Source: Pseudomonadota bacterium (lineage in GTDB: Bacteria; Pseudomonadota; Gammaproteobacteria; Burkholderiales; Burkholderiaceae_C). Taken from it: DNA of 50,701 nucleotides. Within the stretch, counting starts at the first letter, position 1; each line of letters starts with the position of its first letter. The DNA lies in contig JAFEEF010000004.1 of assembly GCA_018241265.1 (NCBI GenBank), positions 1 through 50,701 of the forward strand, read 5' to 3'. The position numbers and the translations under genes are program-made. The notes beneath the pieces are model-generated. The model did not search any database. It was not told the DNA's origin and saw only the letters and a list, made by a program, of their open reading frames with translations. Positions 44,151 through 50,701 of this stretch are shown here, piece by piece.

Positions 44151-46160
44151 ATGTTCAAGAAGATTCTGATCGCCAATCGCGGAGAGATCGCGTGCCGCGT
44201 GGCCGCGACGGCGCGCCGTCTCGGCATCGCCACGGTAGCGGTCTATTCCGACGCCGACGCGAACGCCCGTCATGTACTGGCCTGCGACGAGGCGGTGCAC
44301 ATCGGCCCGCCGGCGCCGAAGGAAAGCTACCTGCGCGGCGATCGGATCATCGCCGCGGCGCAAGCGACCGGCGCCGAGGCGATCCATCCCGGCTACGGCT
44401 TCCTCAGCGAGAACGAGGACTTCGCGCAGGCCTGCGCCGACGCCGGCATCGTCTTCATCGGGCCGCCGGCTTCGGCCATCAAGGCGATGGGACTGAAGGC
44501 CGAATCCAAGCGGCTGATGGCCGACGCCCGCGTGCCGCTCGTGCCCGGCTACCACGGCGCCGACCAGGACCCGGCACTGCTGCAGCGCGAGGCCGATCGC
44601 ATCGGCTATCCGGTGCTGATCAAGGCGAGCGCCGGCGGCGGCGGCAAGGGCATGCGCGCGGTACAGAAGTCGGACGACTTCGCCGCCGCGCTCGCCTCGT
44701 GCAAGCGCGAAGCGATCAACAGCTTCGGCGACGACGCGGTGCTGATCGAGCGCTATGTCACGCGGCCGCGGCACATCGAGATCCAGGTGTTCGGCGACAC
44801 GCACGGCAACTTCGTCTACCTGTTCGAGCGCGACTGCTCGGTGCAGCGGCGTCATCAAAAGGTGCTCGAGGAAGCGCCCGCGCCGGGCCTGAGCGAGGCG
44901 CGCCGGCGCGAGATGGGCACGGCAGCGGTGGCGGCGGCGCGCGCGGTCGGCTATGTCGGCGCGGGCACGGTCGAGTTCATCGCCGAGCCGAGGTCCGACG
45001 GCGACCTGCACTTCTACTTCATGGAGATGAACACGCGGCTTCAGGTCGAGCATCCGGTGACCGAGGCGATCACCGGGCTCGACCTCGTCGAGTGGCAACT
45101 GCGCGTGGCCTCCGGCGAGCCGCTGCCGTCGAAGCAGGACGAGCTCGCGATCGACGGGCATGCGATCGAGGCGCGCATCTGCGCCGAGAACCCCGACCAG
45201 CAGTTCCTGCCGGCGACCGGCAAGCTCGCCGTCTACCGCACGCCGCCGGCCGTGAACTTCGAGCGCGGCAACGTGCGTCTCGACGCCGGCGTGCGCGAGG
45301 GCGATGCGATCTCGCCGTATTACGACTCGATGATCGCCAAGCTGATCGTCTGGGGTGCCGATCGGGACCAGGCGCTGGCGCGTCTCGATGCGGCGCTGGC
45401 CGCGACGCACATCGTCGGCCTGCACACCAACGTCGCGTTCCTGCGCCGCATCGTGAAGAGTCCGTCGTTCGCGAATGCCGATCTCGATACCGCGCTGATC
45501 GAGCGCGAGCGTGCGCGCCTCTTCGATGCGCCGCCGCTGCCGATCTCGGTGGCCGCGGCGGGCGTCGTCGCGCACGCGCTGGCGGAGGAGCGCGCCCTCG
45601 AGGATGATGACCCGTGGTCGCGGCGCGACGGCTGGCGCCTGCATGGCAGCGCGGTGCGCCGCTTCGACATCGAAGCGCAGGGGCAGCACCACGTCTACAC
45701 GCTCGAGCGCGCGCGCGACGGCGCGCTGTGGCTCGCGAGCGGCGCCGAGCGGCTGCCGTTCGAATGCAGACGCCGCGGCGGCGACGTGCATGACGTGACC
45801 TTGGCGCACCGGCGCTGGGCGCTCACCGTCTATGCGATCGGCGAGCGGCTGCACGTGTACGCACCGGAAGGCATGGCGGTGGTCGACGAGATCGATCCGA
45901 TCGCCCACGCGGCCGACGGCAGTGCTGCCGAAGGCGGCCGGCTGACCGCGCCGATGCCGGGCAAGGTGATCGCGTTCCTCGCGCAGGTCGGCGACGCCGT
46001 CAAGACCGGCCAGCCGCTCGCGGTGATGGAAGCGATGAAGATGGAGCACACGATCGCCGCGCCGCACGACGGCACGGTGGCGGAACTGCTCTACGCCGTC
46101 GGCGATCAGGTTCAGGAAGGCGGCGAACTGCTGCGTCTGGCCGCTGCCGTTCCGGCATGA
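44151..46160 (+). CDS. liuD: Methylcrotonyl-CoA carboxylase alpha (biotin) subunit
   Basis: 669 residues: biotin carboxylase (1-450; ATP-grasp loop GGGGKGM at 162-168), linker/BT domain and biotinyl domain with the biotin lysine K630 in MEAMKMEH. It carboxylates biotin with bicarbonate and ATP and feeds LiuB. The stop codon (46158-46160) is the first three bases of the palindromic repeat at 46159-46207 as read TGAGTCGCC. Confidence 0.95.
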   Translation: MFKKILIANRGEIACRVAATARRLGIATVAVYSDADANARHVLACDEAVHIGPPAPKESYLRGDRIIAAAQATGAEAIHPGYGFLSENEDFAQACADAGIVFIGPPASAIKAMGLKAESKRLMADARVPLVPGYHGADQDPALLQREADRIGYPVLIKASAGGGGKGMRAVQKSDDFAAALASCKREAINSFGDDAVLIERYVTRPRHIEIQVFGDTHGNFVYLFERDCSVQRRHQKVLEEAPAPGLSEARRREMGTAAVAAARAVGYVGAGTVEFIAEPRSDGDLHFYFMEMNTRLQVEHPVTEAITGLDLVEWQLRVASGEPLPSKQDELAIDGHAIEARICAENPDQQFLPATGKLAVYRTPPAVNFERGNVRLDAGVREGDAISPYYDSMIAKLIVWGADRDQALARLDAALAATHIVGLHTNVAFLRRIVKSPSFANADLDTALIERERARLFDAPPLPISVAAAGVVAHALAEERALEDDDPWSRRDGWRLHGSAVRRFDIEAQGQHHVYTLERARDGALWLASGAERLPFECRRRGGDVHDVTLAHRRWALTVYAIGERLHVYAPEGMAVVDEIDPIAHAADGSAAEGGRLTAPMPGKVIAFLAQVGDAVKTGQPLAVMEAMKMEHTIAAPHDGTVAELLYAVGDQVQEGGELLRLAAAVPA

Positions 46161-46207
46161 GTCGCCGGAGCGGAGTCGCCCATGAAATTGCGCAGCGCAG
46201 GCGACTC
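46159..46207 (+). repeat. 49-bp palindromic dispersed repeat, copy B
   Basis: Ends GAGTCGCC and GGCGACTC; reverse complement matches copy A at 45 of 49 aligned positions. Has an extra internal GAGTCGCC (46173-46180). Sense orientation relative to the preceding gene is the same as in copy A, and in both cases the first bases, TGA, are that gene's stop codon. Confidence 0.8.
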
Positions 46208-46233
46208 GCCCGGAAGCCGCTCGGCCCGCCGAG

Positions 46234-46653
46234 TCAACGTGCGCTGCGCGTGACGCTCCGGCGCAGCCAGCTCATCGGGCTCGGCCAGGCCGACGTGATC
46301 GTCGGGCTGCCGTGGGCATCGCCGCCGTCGTCCGGCGGATGCGACAGGCCGAACCCCGAAGTGTCGTGCGACCACGGCGCATCCTGCGGCGCTGCCGACG
46401 CGGGCGGTAGGGCCGCCTTCTGCGCCCGCGCCTCGTCGCGGCTCGCCAGTCGAAACTGGTCGGCCAGCGCGACGAGTTCCGGATGCCCCGACGCCTCGCA
46501 CACCCACAAGGCCTCTTCGGCTGCGCTGCCATCCTTCAGCAGCGAGCGCACGTCCACGTCTTCGTTAAAGTGGCGCAGCAACGCGAAGTGGATCCGCGTG
46601 GCCAGCAAGAGGCGGGAGTTCTGGTCCAAGAAGGCTTTCGGGGTGGCGCGCAT
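46234..46653 (-). CDS. Small hypothetical protein
   Basis: 139 residues if started at the ATG at 46651-46653. The first 75 residues (MRATPKAFLDQNSRLL..., VDVRSLLKDGSAAEEALWVCEASG, ELVALADQFRLA) have the look of a folded helical protein; the remaining 60 are Ser/Pro/Asp-rich and probably disordered. No family recognised. It is antisense to the flanking liu genes. The alternative start at 46740 adds Arg-rich residues that do not look coding. Confidence 0.5.
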   Translation of the reverse strand: MRATPKAFLDQNSRLLLATRIHFALLRHFNEDVDVRSLLKDGSAAEEALWVCEASGHPELVALADQFRLASRDEARAQKAALPPASAAPQDAPWSHDTSGFGLSHPPDDGGDAHGSPTITSAWPSPMSWLRRSVTRSAR

Positions 46654-46697
46654 CGAGGCAGCGATGTTGGTCGCTGGTCCGCGCTGCGGCCATCCCC

Positions 46698-46703
46698 TAG
46701 AGT
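46698..46703 (+). promoter_or_regulatory. Possible -10 box of the HMG-CoA lyase gene
   Basis: TAGAGT, 42 bases before the liuE ATG; no LiuR palindrome is seen in this gap. Confidence 0.25.
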
Positions 46704-46745
46704 GGGGGCGCCGGCGCCTGCACTCGTACTCGTGAGACATCCATC

Positions 46746-47672
46746 ATGCTTCCTACCCGTGTGACCCTGGTCGAAGTCGGCCCGCGCGACGGCCTGCAGA
46801 ACGAGAAGGAGCCGGTGTCGACCGCGACCAAGGTCGAGCTCGTGCAGCGGCTGCAGGCGGCCGGGTTGCGCGAGATCGAGGTCACGAGCTACGTCAGCCC
46901 GAAATGGGTGCCGCAAATGGCCGACAACGCCGACGTGATGGCCGGCATCGAACGGCGCGCCGGCGTGCGCTACTCGGTGCTGACGCCCAACCTCAAGGGT
47001 TTCGATGCCGCGCTGGCGAGCCGGCCGGACGAGATCGTCGTGTTCGGCGCCGCCAGCGAGGCCTTCAGCCAGCGCAACATCAACTGCAGCATCGCGGAGA
47101 GCATCGAACGCTTCCGCCCGGTCGTCGAGGCGGCGCATCGGCACGGCATCAAGGTGCGCTCGGCGATCTCGTGCGCGCTCGGCTGTCCCTACCAGGGCGA
47201 GGTGACGCCCGACGAGGTCGAGCGCGTCGTGCGGCTGATGAAGGACATCGGCGTCGACCATTGCGGCGTCGCCGACACGATAGGCGTCGGTACGCCGCGG
47301 CGCGCGCAGGCAGCGCTCGAACGCGCGCTGAAGCACTACCCCGCGAGCGAAGTCAGCGGCCATTTCCACGACACCTACGGCCAGGCGCTCGCCAACATCT
47401 ATGCCGGCCTCGAACTCGGCATCCACACCTTCGACGCGAGCATCGCCGGGCTCGGCGGCTGCCCTTATGCGAAGGGCGCGACCGGCAATGTCGCCACCGA
47501 AGACGTGCTGTTCATGCTGAACGGCCTCGGCATCGAGACCGGCATCTCGATCGACGGTTTGGTCGACGCGGCGGCCTACATCTCCGGCGTGCTCGGACGC
47601 AAGCCCGTGTCGCGCTCGGCCAATGCATTGCTCGCGAAGCGCGCAGGCGTCGGCATGAAAGGGGCGGCATGA
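46746..47672 (+). CDS. liuE: Hydroxymethylglutaryl-CoA lyase
   Basis: 308-residue TIM-barrel lyase splitting HMG-CoA into acetoacetate and acetyl-CoA, last step of the leucine route. R14-D15 (VGPRDGLQNE), the metal ligands GHFHDTYG (205-212) and the catalytic loop cysteine C239 in GLGGCPYAKGATGN are visible. It is separated from liuD by 585 bases holding the repeat and an antisense small gene, so it may be transcribed separately. ATGA overlap with the next gene. Confidence 0.95.
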   Translation: MLPTRVTLVEVGPRDGLQNEKEPVSTATKVELVQRLQAAGLREIEVTSYVSPKWVPQMADNADVMAGIERRAGVRYSVLTPNLKGFDAALASRPDEIVVFGAASEAFSQRNINCSIAESIERFRPVVEAAHRHGIKVRSAISCALGCPYQGEVTPDEVERVVRLMKDIGVDHCGVADTIGVGTPRRAQAALERALKHYPASEVSGHFHDTYGQALANIYAGLELGIHTFDASIAGLGGCPYAKGATGNVATEDVLFMLNGLGIETGISIDGLVDAAAYISGVLGRKPVSRSANALLAKRAGVGMKGAA

Positions 47673-48175
47673 GCGACGTCGCGGAAGGCAGGCCGGAAGG
47701 CTTTCGTCGCGTCAGCGCAGCGCTCGCCGAGCGCGGGCATCCGCATGCACCGGTCTTCCTCGAGATCGCGGCGCGCACGTCGCAGGAGGCCGCCGATGCG
47801 CTGGGCATCGTCGTCGGCCAGATCGCCAAGAGCGTGATCTTCCGGCGCAAGGCCGATGACGTCGCGGTGCTCGTCGTGACGTCGGGCGACCGGCGCGTCG
47901 ACGAACGCAAGGTCGCCGCGCTGGTCGGCGCGCTCGGCCGTGCCGATGCCGACTTCGTCAAGCTGAAGACCGGCTACACGATCGGCGGCGTCGCGCCGCT
48001 CGCGCATGCGACGCCGCCGGTGACCCTGATCGATCGCGAGCTGTTCCGCTTCGACGAGATCTGGGCCGCGGCCGGCCATCCGAACGGCGTGTTCCGCATG
48101 ACGCCTGACCAGCTGGCCGTGCTCACCGCGGCACCGGTACACGACGTCGTCCAGGCGCCTGCCGGCCATGCCTGA
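47669..48175 (+). CDS. YbaK/prolyl-tRNA-editing-like protein
   Basis: 168 residues of YbaK/EbsC fold: QIAKSVIFRR (about 50-59), the GDRRVD block and the Gly-rich TGYTIGGVAPLAHA (110-123) common to Cys-tRNA(Pro) and related deacylases. The exact aminoacyl-tRNA it edits is not clear. Coupled to liuE by ATGA; the link to leucine breakdown is probably only positional. Confidence 0.88.
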   Translation: MSDVAEGRPEGFRRVSAALAERGHPHAPVFLEIAARTSQEAADALGIVVGQIAKSVIFRRKADDVAVLVVTSGDRRVDERKVAALVGALGRADADFVKLKTGYTIGGVAPLAHATPPVTLIDRELFRFDEIWAAAGHPNGVFRMTPDQLAVLTAAPVHDVVQAPAGHA

Positions 48176-48386
48176 CAGCGACGCGGTGCCCAGCCCCTGC
48201 ATCGACGTCTGCCGGATGGATGCGGACACCGGCTGGTGTCGAGGCTGCCTGCGCACCATCGACGAGATCGCCGCCTGGGCGAGCCTGGATGCGCCCGCCA
48301 AGCGGGCGGTCCGGGATGAATTGGGCAAGCGCCGAACGCAACTCGGCGCGCAGCCGCCGTGGCCTGCGGAAGGATCACCGCAATGA
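48168..48386 (+). CDS. DUF1289 small cysteine protein
   Basis: 72 residues with the DUF1289 pattern C11-x3-C15-x8-C24-x2-C27 (CIDVCRMDADTGWCRGC), probably binding zinc or iron. Function unknown. Overlaps YbaK-like gene by eight bases and the next by four. Confidence 0.87.
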   Translation: MPDSDAVPSPCIDVCRMDADTGWCRGCLRTIDEIAAWASLDAPAKRAVRDELGKRRTQLGAQPPWPAEGSPQ

Positions 48387-49027
48387 AGGAACTGCGCTTC
48401 TGGTTCGATCCGATCTCGCCTTATGCCTATCTGGCGTTCGAGCGGCTGCCGGCGGCCCTCGAAGGCATCTCGCATGTCGTCGAATACCGGCCGCTGCTGT
48501 TCGCGGGGCTGCTGAAGCATTGGGGCCAGAAGGGCCCGGCCGAGATCGAGCCCAAGCGCGCATGGACCTTCCGCCATGTCGACTGGACGGCGCGCCAGTT
48601 CGGCATTCCGCTGCAGGTGCCGCGGGCGCATCCGTTCAACCCGCTCGCGCTGCTGCGCCTGCTGATCGCGACCGAGGCGGAGGGCGCGGCGCCGAACCGG
48701 CACGCCTGCGAGCGGGTGCTGCACCACGCGTGGCGCGGCGGCGCCGATGCGGTCGATGCCGAACGGCTGGCGGCCCTGGCGCAGTCGCTCGCGCTGCGCC
48801 GCGATCCGGCGAGCGATTCGGTGAAGCAGGCGCTGCGCGCATCGACCGACGAAGCCGTCGCGCTCGGCATCTTCGGCGTGCCGACGGTCGAGGTCGGCGG
48901 CCGGTTGTTCTGGGGCGTTGAAGGCTTGCCGATGGTCGCGCAGTATTTGCGCGGCGACGCGGGCTTCGACGAGGCGGGTTGGCAGGAGGCCGGCCGCGCA
49001 CGCCCCGGCATTCAACGCACCGCTTGA
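48383..49027 (+). CDS. DsbA-family 2-hydroxychromene-2-carboxylate isomerase-like protein (second copy)
   Basis: 214 residues; begins WFDPISPYAYLAFERL, with Ser in the active-site position, and ends GIFGVPTVEVGGRLFWGVEGL. Same fold as the product at 38557 but only distantly similar, so not a recent duplicate. Last of a coupled run (liuE, YbaK-like, DUF1289, this gene). ATG at 48383 overlaps the preceding stop (ATGA); an in-frame ATG eight codons upstream is less likely. Confidence 0.87.
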   Translation: MKELRFWFDPISPYAYLAFERLPAALEGISHVVEYRPLLFAGLLKHWGQKGPAEIEPKRAWTFRHVDWTARQFGIPLQVPRAHPFNPLALLRLLIATEAEGAAPNRHACERVLHHAWRGGADAVDAERLAALAQSLALRRDPASDSVKQALRASTDEAVALGIFGVPTVEVGGRLFWGVEGLPMVAQYLRGDAGFDEAGWQEAGRARPGIQRTA

Positions 49028-49270
49028 CCGCCGAGCGTCGAATCGCCCGCGGAATTTCACGATGGTGAACGCGGTCTACGGGTTCGCACGGAGTTTGTAA
49101 GCGGGCGTTCAGTCTGCCGCAAGCTTGGGGTCAGCGCGCGCGGCGAAGATGCAGTCTCGAGCCATGAGGTCATGGCCACCGCGAGCCTGCCCCGAACGAC
49201 GCCCTCGGGATGGCGATGCCGATCGGCCGGCGGTGCGACAGATCGGGCGCACTTCAGGAGACAGCTTTAT
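49028..49270. promoter_or_regulatory. Upstream region of the MFS gene
   Basis: 243 bases without a gene; must hold the transporter's promoter. AGGAGA at 49256-49261 is its ribosome site. I see no palindrome of the LiuR type, no hairpin with a T-run and no convincing -35/-10 pair. Confidence 0.35.
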
Positions 49271-50701
49271 GGCGACCAGCGCGGCAGCAGTCGACCGGCC
49301 GATGACGTCGGAGGAAAGGAAGGTCATCTTCGCCTCCAGCCTCGGCACGGTGTTCGAGTGGTATGACTTCTACCTCTACGGCACCCTCGCCGCCATCATC
49401 GGCAAGCAGTTCTTCACCAACCTCGACCCGGCGTCGCAGAACATCTTCGCGCTGCTGGCGTTCGCCGCCGGCTTCATCGTGCGGCCGTTCGGTGCGCTGG
49501 TGTTCGGACGGCTCGGCGACATGATCGGCCGCAAGTACACCTTCCTGGTGACGATCCTGATCATGGGCCTGTCGACCTTCCTGGTCGGCCTGTTGCCCGG
49601 CTATGGCGCGATCGGCGTGGCCGCGCCGGTGATCCTGATCAGCCTGCGCATGCTGCAGGGCCTGGCGCTCGGCGGCGAATACGGCGGCGCGGCGACCTAT
49701 GTCGCCGAGCATGCGCCGCACGGCAAGCGCGGCCTCTTCACGTCGTGGATCCAGACGACGGCGACGCTCGGCCTCTTCCTGTCCATCCTCGTGATCCTGG
49801 CGACGCGCACGACGATCGGCGAAGCGGCGTTCGCCGAATGGGGCTGGCGCATTCCGTTCGTCGTGTCGGTCGTGCTGCTCGGCATCAGCGTGTGGATCCG
49901 GCTGTCGATGAACGAATCGCCCGCGTTCAAGCGCATGAAGGAGGAAGGCAAGACCTCGAAGGCGCCGCTGTCCGAGTCGTTCGGCGAGTGGAAGAACCTG
50001 AAGGTCGTGATCCTCGCGCTCATCGGCCTGACGATGGGCCAGGCGGTCGTCTGGTACACCGGTCAGTTCTATTCGCTGTTCTACCTGACCGGTCCGCTGA
50101 AGGTCGACGGCGCCACGGCCAACGTCATGATCGCGATCGCGCTGACGATCGGCACGCCGTTCTTCATCCTGTTCGGTTCGCTGTCCGACAAGATCGGCCG
50201 CAAGCCCATCATCATGGCCGGCTGCCTGATCGCCGCGCTGACCTACTTCCCGCTGTTCCGCGCGCTGACCGAAGCGGCCAACCCGGATCTCGCGAAGGCG
50301 CAGGCGAACTCCAAGGTGACGGTGACGGCCGACCCGAGCGAGTGCTCGTTCCAGTTCAACCCGACCGGCACCGCGAAGTTCACGAGCTCGTGCGACATCG
50401 CCAAGCAGGTGCTCGCGGCCGGCTCGGTCAGCTACGACAACGTGGCCGGTACCGGTCCGGCGAAGATCGCGATCGGCGACAAGACGATCGAGTCGTACGC
50501 GGCCAAGGGCCTGGCGCCGGAAGAGCTGAAGGCGAAGGACGCGGCGTTCAAGAAGGATGTGGCGGCGGCGCTCAAGGAGCACGGCTATCCGACCAAGGCC
50601 GATCCGGAGAAGATGAACAAGCCGATGATGGTCGCGATCCTGGCCTTGATGGTCGTCTACGTGACCATGGTCTACGGGCCGATCGCGGCGATGCTGGTCG
50701 A
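49271..50701 (+). CDS. MFS transporter of the metabolite:H+ symporter (MHS) family, 3' end missing
   Basis: 477 codons, running off the right edge. Typical MHS start SSLGTVFEWYDFYLYGTLA, then GRLGDMIGRKY (loop 2-3), RMLQGLALGGEYGGAATYVAEHAP and SDKIGRKP (loop 8-9). MHS members carry proline/betaine, citrate, alpha-ketoglutarate or aromatic acids with protons; the substrate is unknown. After the segment ending FPLFRALTEAAN there is an inserted hydrophilic stretch (about codons 340-457) with two cysteines (in PSECSF and SSCDIA), probably an outside loop closed by a disulfide. ATG at 49271. Confidence 0.9.

Noticed and set aside
46159-46207. Palindromic repeat as an intrinsic terminator
   Set aside because: No T-run follows on either strand, and the sequence is far more conserved between the two copies than terminators require.
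46157-46735. 192-codon plus-strand frame beginning across the liuD stop
   Set aside because: Begins inside the repeat and is antisense to the more protein-like minus-strand frame; composition is of a shadow.
38557-49027. The two DsbA-family isomerase genes as a recent duplication
   Set aside because: They share the fold and end motifs but are too different along their length, and their flanks are unrelated.
1-50701. tRNA, rRNA, riboswitch, prophage, integrase or insertion-sequence signals
   Set aside because: None seen on reading either strand. Small RNAs and weak riboswitches cannot be excluded without a covariance-model search.

Overview
The window reads as chromosomal DNA of a high-GC betaproteobacterium. 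Gene content and order (hslV / STAS protein / dksA / CobW GTPase; corC-lnt-glyQ-glyS-gmhB-plsC; a MerR-controlled leucine catabolism set) point to Burkholderiales, most likely the Rubrivivax/Leptothrix (Sphaerotilaceae) lineage. That placement is inference from gene order and protein sequence; no rRNA gene is present to confirm it. Coding density is very high, and many genes overlap by 1 or 4 bases (TGATG or ATGA junctions). I see no tRNA, rRNA, CRISPR array, insertion sequence or phage gene.

Layout. 1-4105 (minus strand): the start of hslV, a STAS-domain protein, dksA and a histidine-rich CobW-type GTPase. 4284-13027 (plus): corC, lnt, glyQ, glyS, then an inserted two-gene cassette (small protein plus nucleotidyltransferase-fold protein) resembling a toxin-antitoxin pair, then gmhB, plsC and a YgjP-like metalloprotease. 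13037-15961: an MBL-fold hydrolase diverging from a MerR regulator (probable LiuR), dps and a LysE-type exporter. 16021-20594 (minus): a 1310-residue STAND NTPase with a DUF4062-like N-terminus and ankyrin repeats, translationally coupled to a 214-residue protein of unknown family; this is the best candidate for an undescribed, possibly defensive, system. 20735-24296 (plus): a hotdog thioesterase, isovaleryl-CoA dehydrogenase, PPi-dependent phosphofructokinase and an RcnB-like protein. 24304-29964 (minus): a xylose-type ABC transporter, ROK repressor and xylulokinase. 30138-39165 (plus): carbonic anhydrase, aceK, a thiolase/MaoC/acyl-CoA dehydrogenase group, the DUF2868/DUF3482 pair and a DsbA-family isomerase. 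39254-47672 (plus): the main leucine/isovalerate operon (methylcrotonyl-CoA carboxylase beta, a VapBC pair lodged inside, an acyl-CoA dehydrogenase, methylglutaconyl-CoA hydratase, DUF4126 protein, carboxylase alpha) and HMG-CoA lyase. 47669-49027: YbaK-like, DUF1289 and DsbA-family genes. 49271-end: an MHS-type MFS transporter running off the right edge.

How it works together. One exact 16-bp palindrome, TTGACGTATACGTCAA, occurs three times: before the MerR gene, before the thioesterase/isovaleryl-CoA dehydrogenase pair and before the carboxylase operon. It ties the scattered genes into one regulon that turns isovaleryl-CoA into acetoacetate and acetyl-CoA. A separate inverted repeat before xylF matches the half-sites of XylR operators. 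A 48-49 bp palindromic element is present twice (15304-15351 and 46159-46207), each time supplying the stop codon of the gene it follows. Two toxin-antitoxin-like cassettes sit inside otherwise conserved operons.
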